Numbered from the stretch's first letter, positions 7,935 to 16,366 are shown. The stretch: DNA of 43,894 nt from Streptomyces sp. NRRL S-244 (GCF_000717915.1 NZ_JOCX01000041.1:1-43894); one strand, 5' to 3'. Made by a program: numbers and translations. The notes: a model not told the origin generated them from the sequence alone.

Positions 7935-9320
7935 TCAGATCCGCTCGGGAACAGGATTCCCCGCCGCCTCCACCGCGCGCCGCACCGGCACTCGCGCCAG
8001 CAGCACGAAACCCAGTGCGAAGAAGACCACCAACGAGATGATCGCGTCCCGGTAGCTGCCGGTGACCTGGTACGTCAGGCCGAACACCAGCGGCCCGACC
8101 CAGCTCACCCCGCGGTCGCTCATCTCGTACGCCGAGAAGTATTCGGCCTCCTTGCCCGCCGGCACCAGGTGCGAGAAGAGCGAGCGCGACAGCGCCTGGC
8201 TGCCGCCCAGCACCAGTCCGATCATCGACGCCAGTGCGAAGAACCACACCGGCGCCCCCGCCGGCAGGAAGAAACCGGCGGCCAGGGTCACGGTCCAGGC
8301 CACCAGTGACCCGAGGATGGTCCTCTTCGCGCCGTACGACACGGCCAGCCGGCCCATCCCCATCGCGCCCGCCACCGCGAGGATCTGCACCAGCAGCACC
8401 GCCGTGATCAGCGTCGAGTCCTCCAGCTTCAGCTCCTGCTTGCCGTAGACGGACGCCTGCGAGATCACGGTCTGGATCCCGTCGTTGTAGACCAGGTACG
8501 CCAGCAGGAACGACAGCGTCAGCGGATGCCGCCGCATGTCCTTCAGCGTGGCGACGAGCTGCTTCCACCCCGACCCGGCGGCCGCGTGGCCGGCATCCGG
8601 CCGGACCACCGCCCGGTCCCGCAGCCGGCGCAGCGGGATGATCGCGAACGCGCCCCACCACAGGCCCGCCGAGGCCAGGCAGATGCGTACCGCCGCGTCC
8701 TTGGAGATCCCGAAGGACTCGTGCGACTGGAACAGGACCAGGTTCAGGATCAGGACGAACGCACCCGCCGTGTAGCCGAACGCCCAGCCGCGCGAGGAGA
8801 CGGTGTCCCGCTCCGCCGGCTCCGCGATCTGCGGCAGGTAGGAGTTGTAGAGCACCATCGACACCGACATCGCGGCGTTCGCCACGATCAGCAGGACACC
8901 GCCCAGCAGGTAGCGGTCGCCGCCCAGCAGGAACATCGCGGTGGTCGCCGCCGCGCCGGTGTACGCCGCCGCCGCGAGCAGCGGCTTCTTGCGGCCCGTA
9001 CGGTCCGCGGCCGCGCCCACCAGCGGCATGGCCAGCACCGCGACGATCACCGACATCGAGACGGCGTACGCGAAGAACGAGCCCGACCGGACGGGTATCC
9101 CCAGCGGGTGGACGTACCCGTGCGCGTCCTGGGCGGCCTCGGCCATCGTCGTGAGGTACGGGCCGATGAACACCGTCAGCACGGTCGAGGAGTAGACCGA
9201 GCAGGCGAAGTCGTAGAAGTACCAGCCGTGCTGTTCGCGTTTGCGGGCCGCCGCAGCGGCAGCGGTGGCTCTGCCGTCCTCCGCGCCCGGTTCCGCTTCT
9301 TCTGTGGTCTGCGCACTCAT
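7935..9320 (-). CDS. MFS transporter, UMF1/Atg22-like
   Basis: The protein is 461 aa with about 12 membrane helices. After a hydrophilic 30-residue N-terminus it starts with WYFYDFACSVYSSTVLTVFIGPYL, the signature opening of the UMF1 (Atg22-like) branch of the major facilitator superfamily. The MFS loop 2-3 pattern is visible as LVGAAADRTGRKKP, and a central loop (RLRDRAVVRPDAGH) separates the two six-helix halves. The substrate is unknown; yeast Atg22 exports amino acids from the vacuole. The phosphodiesterase gene ends 67 nt upstream on the same strand, so co-transcription is plausible. Confidence 0.9.
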   Translation of the reverse strand: MSAQTTEEAEPGAEDGRATAAAAAARKREQHGWYFYDFACSVYSSTVLTVFIGPYLTTMAEAAQDAHGYVHPLGIPVRSGSFFAYAVSMSVIVAVLAMPLVGAAADRTGRKKPLLAAAAYTGAAATTAMFLLGGDRYLLGGVLLIVANAAMSVSMVLYNSYLPQIAEPAERDTVSSRGWAFGYTAGAFVLILNLVLFQSHESFGISKDAAVRICLASAGLWWGAFAIIPLRRLRDRAVVRPDAGHAAAGSGWKQLVATLKDMRRHPLTLSFLLAYLVYNDGIQTVISQASVYGKQELKLEDSTLITAVLLVQILAVAGAMGMGRLAVSYGAKRTILGSLVAWTVTLAAGFFLPAGAPVWFFALASMIGLVLGGSQALSRSLFSHLVPAGKEAEYFSAYEMSDRGVSWVGPLVFGLTYQVTGSYRDAIISLVVFFALGFVLLARVPVRRAVEAAGNPVPERI

Positions 9321-9387
9321 GAGTGCCCCCTCGCTGGTCCCCGTACCGCTGCGGCCGCCCCACCGGGCACGGCGGCCGTACGGGCGG

Positions 9388-10158
9388 TCAGGCCCAGGCC
9401 CCGCGCCGGTCCAGCACCGTGCGCAAGATGTCGATCTGGTCGGTCATGATGCCATCGACTCCCAGGTCGAGCAGCGCCTCCATGCGTTCCGGTTCGTTCA
9501 CGGTCCACACGTGCACCTGGAGTCCCCGCTCGTGCGCGGTGCGTACGAACCGGCGGTCGACCACGCGGATGCCCGCCTGCGTCTCCGGAACCTGCGCCGC
9601 CACCGCCCCGACCCGCAGTGCCGCCGGGATCGCGTACGAGCGCAGCCGCAGGCCGATCACCCCGCGCACCCCGTACGAGGTCGCCAGCCGGGGGCCGGCG
9701 ATCTTCTGGGCGCGGGCCACCCGGCTCTCCGAGAACGAGCCCACGCACACCCGGTCCCAGACGCCCGCCCGTGCGATCAGGTTGACCAGCGGGTGCAAGG
9801 CCGACTCGGACTTGATGTCGACGTTCCAGCGGGCCTCGGGGAACTCTTCGAGGAGCTCCTCGAAGAGCGGCAGCGGCTCGGTGCCCGCCACCCGCGCCCG
9901 GCGGACCTGGTTCCAGGTCAGCTCCGCGATCCGGCCCTGCCCGTCGGTGACCCGGTCGAGGGTGGAGTCGTGGAAGGCGACGAGCTTCCCGTCGGCGGTG
10001 GCGTGGACATCGGTCTCGAAGTACCGGTAGCCCGCGTCGGCGGCCCGCCGGAAGGCGGCGGCGGTGTTCTCCAGCCCGTCCGCGGCACCTCCCCGGTGCG
10101 CGAAGGGAATCGGAGCCGGGTGGTCCAGATACGGATGGCGAAGGCGTACGTGCGTCAC
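9388..10158 (-). CDS. glycerophosphodiester phosphodiesterase family protein
   Basis: The protein is 256 aa from the GTG at 10158. It has the GDPD TIM-barrel motifs FAHRGGAADGLENT (catalytic HRG; usual PENT here LENT), YFETDVHATADGKLVAFHD (metal-binding E and D, second His), WNVDIK and VHVWTVNEPERM. No signal peptide is seen, so it is cytosolic and probably cleaves glycerophosphodiesters from phospholipid turnover into sn-glycerol-3-phosphate and alcohol. The start is uncertain because no strong ribosome site precedes it. It probably precedes the MFS gene in one transcript. Confidence 0.88.
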   Translation of the reverse strand: MTHVRLRHPYLDHPAPIPFAHRGGAADGLENTAAAFRRAADAGYRYFETDVHATADGKLVAFHDSTLDRVTDGQGRIAELTWNQVRRARVAGTEPLPLFEELLEEFPEARWNVDIKSESALHPLVNLIARAGVWDRVCVGSFSESRVARAQKIAGPRLATSYGVRGVIGLRLRSYAIPAALRVGAVAAQVPETQAGIRVVDRRFVRTAHERGLQVHVWTVNEPERMEALLDLGVDGIMTDQIDILRTVLDRRGAWA

Positions 10159-10201
10159 CCGTCGCAGTATGCCCCGTGCGCCGCGTGGGGAGTGAGCGAC
10201 C

Positions 10202-10234
10202 CGGTGGCCGCACGGTGGCCACACGGTGAACGCC
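10202..10234. promoter_or_regulatory. three 11-bp tandem direct repeats (MocR operator candidate)
   Basis: CGGTGGCCGCA (10202), CGGTGGCCACA (10213) and CGGTGAACGCC (10224) are adjacent 11-bp units on one helical face. They lie between the divergent phosphodiesterase and MocR genes. MocR regulators are known to bind direct repeats. The third unit is degenerate. Confidence 0.5.
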
Positions 10235-10350
10235 GCAGCGCCCCTGGTCCGGTGGATCCCGGCATGACAGGCTGTGGGGGCGGAAGCAATCCAATACCGG
10301 CCGTACCCGCGGTCGGGCGGGGCCAATTCGACGAAGGTGGACCGGACAGC

Positions 10351-11853
10351 ATGGCAGAGTGGACTTCGGCGGTGGGTGCCGCACAGCTCGCCCGTCTCAT
10401 CACCTCGCAGCAGGAGCGCCCCAGCGTCCCCGGGGCGCGCAAGCTGCCCGCGTACCGGACCCTGGCCGACGGCATCCGGCTGCTCGTCCTCGAAGGCCGC
10501 GTCCCCGTTGCCGCCCGGCTGCCCGCCGAGCGCGAGCTGGCCGTCTCCCTCTCCCTCTCCCGCACCACCGTCGCCGCCGCGTACGAGGCCCTGCGCGGGG
10601 AGGGCTTCCTGGAGTCCCGCCGCGGCGCCGGCAGCTGGACCTCCGTACCGGCCGGGAACCCGCTGCCCGCCCGGGGCCTGGAGCCGCTGCCGCCCGAATC
10701 CCTCGGCTCGATGATCGACCTCGGCTGCGCCGCGCTCCCGGCCCCCGAGCCCTGGCTCACGAAGGCCGTACAGGGCGCGCTGGAGGAGCTCCCGCCGTAC
10801 GCGCACACCCACGGGGACTACCCCGCCGGGCTGCCCGCGCTGCGGCGGATGCTCGCCGACCGCTACACCGAGCGCGGCATCCCCACCATGCCCGAGCAGA
10901 TCATGGTCACCACGGGGGCGATGGGCGCCATCGACGCCATCTGCAGCCTCTTCGCCGGGCGCGGGGAGCGGATCGCCGTCGAATCCCCCTCCTACGCCAA
11001 CATCCTCCAGCTCATGCGCGCCGCCGGGGTGCGGCTCGTACCCGTCGCGATGGCCGACGGGCTGGCCGGCTGGGACATGACGGTGTGGCGGCAGGTGCTG
11101 CGCGACGCCGCGCCGCGCCTCGCGTACGTCGTCGCCGACTTCCACAATCCGACCGGGGCGCTGGCCTCGGACGAGCAGCGCCGCGCCATGGTGGAGGCGG
11201 CGCGCTCGGCCGGCACCGTACTCGTCGTCGACGAGACCATGGCCGAGCTCCGGCTCGACCCGGCGCTGGAGATGCCGCGTCCGGTCTGCTCCTTCGACCC
11301 GGCCGGCTCCTCCGTGATCACCGTCGGCTCGGCCAGCAAGGCCTTCTGGGCCGGCATGCGGATCGGCTGGGTCCGCGCGGCGCCCGACGTGATCCGCAGC
11401 CTCGTCGCGGCCCGCGCGTACGCCGACCTCGGCACGCCCGTGCTGGAGCAGCTCGCGGTGAACTGGCTGATGCGGACCGGCGGCTGGGCGGAGGCCGTGC
11501 AGATCCGCCGCGACCAGGCCCGGGAGAACCGGGACGCGCTGGTCGCCGCGGTGCGCCGGGAGCTGCCGGACTGGGAGTTCGAGGTGCCGCGGGGCGGGCT
11601 GACCCTGTGGGCCCGCGCGGGCGGGCTCTCCGGCTCCCGGCTGGCCGAGGTGGGGGAGCGGGTCGGCGTACGGGTCCCCTCGGGGCCGCGGTTCGGCGTC
11701 GACGGGGCTTTCGAGGGCTACGTCCGGCTGCCGTTCACCGTCGGCGGGCCGGTGGCCGAGGAGGCCGCGGTCCGCCTCGCGGCGGCCGCCCGCCTGGTCG
11801 GCACGGGCGCGGCGGGCAGCACCGCGGAGCCCCCGCGCACGTTCGTCGCGTAA
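10351..11853 (+). CDS. MocR/PdxR-type PLP-dependent GntR regulator
   Basis: The protein is 500 aa. The N-terminal GntR winged helix (about 30-105) contains RLPAERELAVSLSLSRTTV and GEGFLESRRGAGSW. The C-terminal fold-type I aminotransferase-like domain (about 125-480) contains VVADFHNPTGAL, VVDETMAEL and the PLP lysine in VGSASKAFWAGMRIGW (K330). Such proteins are not active transaminases but sense PLP or PLP-amino-acid adducts. GAAGGTGG lies 10 nt upstream of the ATG. It is divergent from the phosphodiesterase; the tandem repeats at 10202-10234 are the likely operator. In S. coelicolor the same gene sits beside sffA. Confidence 0.93.
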   Translation: MAEWTSAVGAAQLARLITSQQERPSVPGARKLPAYRTLADGIRLLVLEGRVPVAARLPAERELAVSLSLSRTTVAAAYEALRGEGFLESRRGAGSWTSVPAGNPLPARGLEPLPPESLGSMIDLGCAALPAPEPWLTKAVQGALEELPPYAHTHGDYPAGLPALRRMLADRYTERGIPTMPEQIMVTTGAMGAIDAICSLFAGRGERIAVESPSYANILQLMRAAGVRLVPVAMADGLAGWDMTVWRQVLRDAAPRLAYVVADFHNPTGALASDEQRRAMVEAARSAGTVLVVDETMAELRLDPALEMPRPVCSFDPAGSSVITVGSASKAFWAGMRIGWVRAAPDVIRSLVAARAYADLGTPVLEQLAVNWLMRTGGWAEAVQIRRDQARENRDALVAAVRRELPDWEFEVPRGGLTLWARAGGLSGSRLAEVGERVGVRVPSGPRFGVDGAFEGYVRLPFTVGGPVAEEAAVRLAAAARLVGTGAAGSTAEPPRTFVA

Positions 11854-11868
11854 GAGCGATCAGGGGGT

Positions 11869-11964
11869 CAGGAGCTCAGAGGTACAGGAGCCCAGGAGCG
11901 CAGGAGCTCAGAGGTACAGGAGCCCAGGAGCGCAGGAGCTCAGAGGTACAGGAGCCCAGGAGCT
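11869..11964. repeat. 32-bp tandem repeat, 3 copies
   Basis: Copies start at 11869, 11901 and 11933; the first two are identical and the third differs in its last base. Each carries AGGAGCTC and CAGGAGCCCAGGAG words. The array fills the gap between the MocR and sffA stops and ends on the sffA TGA. Confidence 0.92.
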
Positions 11965-13631
11965 CAGGGGCCCACCGGCCAGGGGCCGCGGGCCGGCGGG
12001 GCCTCCGCCGGGACCTCCCCGACCTCCTCGGAGTCGATCGACGGGCCCTGCGCCCGGGCCGGCGGCTGGACGATGTGCAGCGGCTTCCCCGACGTCACCC
12101 GCCCCGGCCCGCCCGGGCCCGGCAGCTGCCGCCCCGGCAGCAGCTCCAGCACCGCCTGGCGGTGTCCCGGGTGCGTGGCGTCGTCGTACGGGTCCGGCGT
12201 GGCGGGCACCTGCAACCGGTGCACGGGACCCGAGCCGAGCCGCGCGTACCCGCGCCCCGGCGGCACCTGCGCCGTCGGCGTGGTGTGCGGCGGCAGCCCC
12301 AGCACGTCGGCGATCTGCTGCGCCGGGGCCGGGCCGAGGACGATCCGGGCCCGGGTGTGCTGCCAGACGGCGTCGTTCAGCAGCTCCAGGTGGTCGAACT
12401 GCTCGGCCACCACGACCGTGACGTGCGCGGCGCGCCCGTGCCGCAGCGGTACCTGGAGCTGGGAGAGGGGGTCCGGGCTCCCCTCGGCGGTCGCGAGGTG
12501 CGCGAGCACGCTGGGCCGGTCCAGCAGGATCCACAGCGGCCGCCGGGTGTCCTCGGGCGCCGGCCGGCCGGCCTCGCGGGCCCGGTGCGTGGCGATCAGC
12601 CGCCGCTCGGTCTCGCGCGCGGCCCACTCCAGCGTGGCCAGCGCCCCGGCCGGACCGCACTCCACGGCCAGGACACCCGTGCGCCCGGACAGGCAGGAGA
12701 ACTCCCCGCTGCCGCCGCCCTCCACGATCAGCACCTCGCCCCCGTGGTGCAGGGCCTGGAGGGCGATCGAGCGCAGCAGGGAGGAGGTGCCGCTGCCGGG
12801 CCGGCCGACGGCCAGCAGGTGCGGCTCGGTGGAGCGGGGGCCGGTGCGCCAGATCACCGGCGGCACGTCGCGCGGCTCGTCGTCCTCCAGGACCGGCAGG
12901 GTGCGCTGCACGGCGGCGGCGTCGGTGAAGCCGAGCACGGTCTCGCCGGGCGAGGTGACGAACGGCTGCGCGGCGATGCCCGTCGGCAGCGGCGCGAGCA
13001 CGGTCAGGTCGAGCTGGTTGCCCTCCTCGTCCCAGTCGAAGAGGTACTCCCGGCCGCGCCCGGACTTGGCGTGCAGCAGGGTCTCGATCCGGGCCCGCGA
13101 GGCGGCCTCGCCGTCGGTGAAGTAGGCGGGGTAGCGGATCCGGAGCCGGGTGACGCGGCCCGCCTCGTCGAAGGCGTAGCCGCTGAAGGCCTTGTCCCAC
13201 TCCCCGCCGTGGGCGAAGAGCGGGTTCGGGTCCTCGGGGAGGGAGAAGTAGGGCACGAGCGCCTCGTAGAGGGAGCCGAGCCGTTCGGTCTCGGCCTCGC
13301 TGGGCCCGGTCTTCACCGGGGCCCGGTCGCGTCCCTGCCAGGCCGCGGCCGCCATCAGGGTGATCAGGGCGAGCAGCGGGCCGTACGGGACGAGCGCGAC
13401 CACGAGGACGCAGGCGGCGCCCAGGAACAGCGCGGGACCACGCTTGTCCTTGGGGGTCTGGGCCCACTTGCGCCGCCCGGCCGTGGCCAGGGCGCGCAGG
13501 CCGCGCCCGATGACGATGAGCGGATGGAGGACGTCCGTGGCGCTGTCGGCGGCCGTGCGAGCAAGGTCGCGGCCCCGTGCCAGCGGCGTGGTGCCGTTGC
13601 CGAGGATGCGGGGGAGTGGGCGCCGGGCCAC
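11964..13631 (-). CDS. sffA: SffA, sporulation-associated FtsK/SpoIIIE-like protein
   Basis: The protein is 555 aa. Two membrane segments (about 67-82 and 84-98) follow a basic N-terminus. The C-terminal half is a RecA-like FtsK/SpoIIIE domain, but the P-loop reads GRPGSGTS at 276-283 with Thr in place of the catalytic Lys, and the Walker B region reads WILLDRPS. It lacks the FtsK gamma DNA-reading domain. In S. coelicolor SffA is targeted to sporulation septa by SmeA and aids chromosome partition in spores; the identification rests on the adjacent 64-aa SmeA and the gene order. The loss of the Walker lysine suggests it does not pump DNA on its own. The C-terminus is Pro/Ala/Glu-rich. Confidence 0.88.
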   Translation of the reverse strand: MARRPLPRILGNGTTPLARGRDLARTAADSATDVLHPLIVIGRGLRALATAGRRKWAQTPKDKRGPALFLGAACVLVVALVPYGPLLALITLMAAAAWQGRDRAPVKTGPSEAETERLGSLYEALVPYFSLPEDPNPLFAHGGEWDKAFSGYAFDEAGRVTRLRIRYPAYFTDGEAASRARIETLLHAKSGRGREYLFDWDEEGNQLDLTVLAPLPTGIAAQPFVTSPGETVLGFTDAAAVQRTLPVLEDDEPRDVPPVIWRTGPRSTEPHLLAVGRPGSGTSSLLRSIALQALHHGGEVLIVEGGGSGEFSCLSGRTGVLAVECGPAGALATLEWAARETERRLIATHRAREAGRPAPEDTRRPLWILLDRPSVLAHLATAEGSPDPLSQLQVPLRHGRAAHVTVVVAEQFDHLELLNDAVWQHTRARIVLGPAPAQQIADVLGLPPHTTPTAQVPPGRGYARLGSGPVHRLQVPATPDPYDDATHPGHRQAVLELLPGRQLPGPGGPGRVTSGKPLHIVQPPARAQGPSIDSEEVGEVPAEAPPARGPWPVGP

Positions 13632-13685
13632 GGTCGTCTCCTGGAGTGGTGTGCGGTGCGGGACGGTGCGGTGGGGGACAGCCCC

Positions 13686-13880
13686 CTACAACTTGATCCC
13701 GCCGAGGAGGCTCGCGAGGCTCGCCGTGCTCGCCGTGATGCTCGGGGCGATGGCGGAGCCGGCGAGGAAGAAGCCGAACAGCGCGCAGACGAACGCGTGC
13801 GAGAGCTTCATCCCGTCCTTCTTGAAGAAGAGGAAGGCGATGATGCCGAGCAGGACGACGCCTGAGATGGACAGGATCAT
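13686..13880 (-). CDS. smeA: SmeA, small sporulation membrane protein
   Basis: The protein is 64 aa, exactly the length of known SmeA. The first helix is MILSISGVVLLGIIAFLFF, then a short cytosolic loop KKDGMKLSH, then a second helix AFVCALFGFFLAGSAIA, and a Ser/Ala-rich tail. GGAG lies about 10 nt upstream of the ATG. It precedes sffA by 54 nt in the same transcript. In S. coelicolor smeA-sffA is developmentally controlled; SmeA recruits SffA to the septa of sporulating hyphae, and its loss disturbs spore chromosome partition and septum placement. A repeated GATTCACCCGTA element lies 81 nt upstream. Confidence 0.93.
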   Translation of the reverse strand: MILSISGVVLLGIIAFLFFKKDGMKLSHAFVCALFGFFLAGSAIAPSITASTASLASLLGGIKL

Positions 13881-13961
13881 GAGAGGTTCTCCTGGTGGGA
13901 GGGGACGGTCACCATCAGTTGTTCCAGGCTCACAGGAAGTATCAATGCGATAAAAGGTGCA

Positions 13962-13973
13962 TACGGGTGAATC
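13962..13973 (-). promoter_or_regulatory. GATTCACCCGTA element, smeA-facing copy
   Basis: Read on the minus strand this 12-mer ends 81 nt before the smeA ATG. An identical copy at 14081-14092 faces the divergent ankyrin gene. Confidence 0.5.
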
Positions 13974-14080
13974 CCGGCTTTTTTCACTTGCCCGGCGCAG
14001 TCCGGCTGGCGCGTCCGCCGCGAAGGGGATCCTTGCCTCGGCCGGGGCCCCGTATGTGCAGGTCCGGGCGCTACTCTGGC

Positions 14081-14092
14081 GATTCACCCGTA
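14081..14092 (+). promoter_or_regulatory. GATTCACCCGTA element, ankyrin-facing copy
   Basis: Same 12-mer as at 13962-13973 in the opposite orientation; it ends 80 nt before the ankyrin-protein ATG. It is followed by CCGTACGG words. Confidence 0.5.
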
Positions 14093-14172
14093 CGGTCGCA
14101 GTGCCGTACGGCCCCCTGCCCGCCCGGCCCGGGGAATCTCACGTCAACAGCGAGTGGAAGGCGGTACGACAG

Positions 14173-14595
14173 ATGAGCGAGCACGAGCCCACCCAGGGCG
14201 GCTCCCAGGGCGCTCCCGACGAGGACGTCATCGAGCTGGCCACCAAGATCTTCGACCTCGCCCGGCAGGGCGAGACCGAGGCGCTCACCGCGTACCTGGA
14301 CGCCGGAGTCCCGGCCAACCTCACCAACGACCGCGGCGACACCCTCGTCATGCTGGCCGCCTACCACGGCCACGCCGCCACCGTCACGGCCCTGCTCGCC
14401 CGCGGCGCCGAGGCCGACCGCGCCAACGACCGCGGCCAGACCCCGCTCGCCGGCGCCGTCTTCAAGGGCGAGGAGACCGTCATCCGCGCGCTGCTCGACG
14501 GAGGCGCCGATCCGGCCGCCGGAACCCCCTCCGCCGTGGACACCGCCCGCATGTTCGCCAAGGCCGACCTGCTGGAACTGTTCGGAGCCGAGTAG
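14173..14595 (+). CDS. ankyrin repeat protein
   Basis: The protein is 140 aa. After an acidic N-terminus and a helix (VIELATKIFDLARQGETEALTAYLDAG) come ankyrin repeats: NLTNDRGDTLVMLAAYHGHA, DRANDRGQTPLAGAVFKGEE and a partial third one. GGAAGGCGG precedes the ATG. Ankyrin arrays mediate protein-protein contacts; no partner can be named. It is divergent from smeA and shares its regulatory interval, so it may be co-regulated in development. Confidence 0.9.
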   Translation: MSEHEPTQGGSQGAPDEDVIELATKIFDLARQGETEALTAYLDAGVPANLTNDRGDTLVMLAAYHGHAATVTALLARGAEADRANDRGQTPLAGAVFKGEETVIRALLDGGADPAAGTPSAVDTARMFAKADLLELFGAE

Positions 14596-14939
14596 TCCGT
14601 TTTTGGCCGTGACCTGGCAGGGTCCGACCGGTCCGCCACCTCACGGAATGGTCACGGCGGCCGTAAATGTGGTCGCGGCGCACAAACCGGCTGGGTCATC
14701 ATGGCGACGGATTCGATTCGCGAACGCGGCGGACGGGCAGGAGCGGGCAGGACACGAAGGGTGTCCGGGCCCATCCCCTGCGCAAACCCGGCCGACGTGG
14801 TCGCGGAGCACCGACGAGAGTGAGAAGGCAATGGTCTACATCGAGCGGAACATGACGGCGGACGTCCTCACATGCTGTTACGCGGCCCTGTGAATCCCGA
14901 TTCCCGGTTGCGTCCCCAGCTTGATTTGAGGCCATTCCC
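14596..14939 (+). other. 344-bp leader region of the HEAT-like gene
   Basis: Apart from the short ORF at 14831-14893 I see no gene and no strong terminator. The HEAT-like gene is preceded by TTTGAGG about 10 nt before its ATG. Confidence 0.5.
14831..14893 (+). CDS. possible 20-aa leader peptide
   Basis: An ATG preceded by GAGAAGG at good spacing opens a 20-codon frame, MVYIERNMTADVLTCCYAAL, ending 46 nt before the next ATG. Adjacent Cys codons followed by Tyr near its end recall amino-acid-responsive leader peptides, but no clear anti-terminator structure is visible. It may equally be a short upstream frame without function. Confidence 0.4.
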   Translation: MVYIERNMTADVLTCCYAAL

Positions 14940-16337
14940 ATGTTCGAACCAGTCATAGCGCCAAGCGGCACCCTGCTCGGGCTCCTCCAGCGGGGCCGAG
15001 GCGACGGCACGCTGCACGCCCTCGCGGCGCCCCGGGCGGAGGCCCTGGCGGCCCTCAACCAGTGCGTGGTCAGCGACCCGCGCCAGGACTGGCAGGTCGA
15101 GAACCGCTCGCTGTACTACGCACGGCTGTACTTGGATCTCGACGGCCCCCTCGGCGCGATCGAGAGCCACCTCTTCAGCGCCGACGACCTCGTCGACGAC
15201 ACGGACCACCGGACCGGCCTCGCCCTGTCCGTCCTGGGCCACCTGGCCTCGTACGGCCGCGACGACGCGCTCATGCTGCTGCGCCGCTACGCCGCCTCCG
15301 GCGCCAACTGGGCCTGGGCCCTCGACGAGCTCGCCCTGCGCGACGACGACGAGGGGCTGCGCGGCCTCGCCGCGCCCGTGCTCGCCGGATTCCCGGCCGA
15401 CGCCGAGGGCGAGGCGCGGCTGGCCGCCGCCGTCCGCGACGCCTACGAGCCCCGGCCCTGGTGTCTGTGGGAAGAGTCACCCGAGTACGGCGACCGCCTG
15501 CGCGCGGCCCGACAGCAGGGCTCCTTCGACCGCTGGCAGCGCCAGCTCACCCCGAACGGGCCCCGCCCCGGCTGGGGGGTCCAGGCCGTCTTCGACTGGG
15601 CCGCCGACGGCTTGCGCCGCGGCACCCCGCTGCACGTACCCGCCGCGCGCTGCCTCGCCGCCGTCGCGGCGCCCGAGGACCGCTCCGCGATCCTCGCGGC
15701 CGCCGCCGGAGCGGGCGGCGAGGCCGCCCGGGCCACCGCCCTGCACCACCTGGTCCTCGCCGAGCCGGAGAACCCGGCGGTACTGGACCTCATCGAAGCC
15801 GCCGGGGACGAGCCCGCCGTCGCCGCCTACGAGCGCATGTGCGGCCCCGCCGCCGTCGACCGGGCCCGGCAGTGGATCCACCGCCCCGACGCCCTGGGCG
15901 CGGCCGCCGCCGCGCTGCTGGCGGCCCGGGGCGGAGTGGAGGACACCGGACTCGTACTGGGCGCCCTGCGCTCGACGGTCCGCGGCTCCGGGCCCGACGC
16001 CCAGCGACTGTTCGCCCTGGTCGACGGGGCGGGCCGGCTGTCCATCGGCTGCGCGGCACCGGTGCTGCGCCACATCTACCGCGAGACGGCCTCCTCCCAC
16101 CTGCGCGGGCGCGCGGCGCGCGCCCTGGCGAGCACGGACCCCTCCTTCGCGGCCGGCTTCGCCGTCGAATGCCTCTGGGACTGCGAGGAGACCACCCGCG
16201 AGGTGGCGGCCCGCCACGCGGAGACGGCAGACGCCCGGGTCGCACCGCGCCTGCGCCGCCTGGCGGCCGACCCCGCCGAGGAAGAGGACGTCCAGTCGGC
16301 GGTCAGGAGCCGGATCACGCCGGAGTCGGCCGTGTAG
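14940..16337 (+). CDS. conserved HEAT-like repeat protein
   Basis: The protein is 465 aa and almost entirely alpha-helical, with repeating Ala/Leu/Arg helix pairs such as LALSVLGHLASYGRDDALMLL, ARATALHHLVLAEPENPAVL and LRGRAARALASTDPSFAAGF. This is the look of HEAT/armadillo-type solenoids. The N-terminal 60 residues (MFEPVIAPSGTLLGLLQRGRGDG) are more conserved in character, with a Trp-rich middle (WCLWEESPEYGDRL). No signal or membrane segment is seen. The function is unknown. It ends at a strong terminator facing the pxp operon. Confidence 0.8.
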   Translation: MFEPVIAPSGTLLGLLQRGRGDGTLHALAAPRAEALAALNQCVVSDPRQDWQVENRSLYYARLYLDLDGPLGAIESHLFSADDLVDDTDHRTGLALSVLGHLASYGRDDALMLLRRYAASGANWAWALDELALRDDDEGLRGLAAPVLAGFPADAEGEARLAAAVRDAYEPRPWCLWEESPEYGDRLRAARQQGSFDRWQRQLTPNGPRPGWGVQAVFDWAADGLRRGTPLHVPAARCLAAVAAPEDRSAILAAAAGAGGEAARATALHHLVLAEPENPAVLDLIEAAGDEPAVAAYERMCGPAAVDRARQWIHRPDALGAAAAALLAARGGVEDTGLVLGALRSTVRGSGPDAQRLFALVDGAGRLSIGCAAPVLRHIYRETASSHLRGRAARALASTDPSFAAGFAVECLWDCEETTREVAARHAETADARVAPRLRRLAADPAEEEDVQSAVRSRITPESAV

Positions 16338-16366
16338 CCCCGGCCCGCCCCCACCGGACAGACCCC

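Noticed and set aside
11869..11964. CRISPR-like array
   Set aside because: The 32-bp units are directly adjacent with no spacers and no cas genes nearby; it is a simple tandem repeat.
10359..13865. 1168-aa plus-strand frame over MocR and sffA
   Set aside because: Out of frame with MocR and antisense to sffA-smeA; Arg/Pro/Gly low-complexity only.
13945..13955. WhiG-like -10 (TGCGATAAA) in the smeA-ankyrin interval
   Set aside because: No TAAA -35 at about 15 bp upstream, and it is more than 200 bp from the plus-strand gene.
14645..14675. SigR-like GGAAT-N19-GTG upstream of the HEAT-like gene
   Set aside because: The -10 is GTG rather than GTT, so it is too weak to call.
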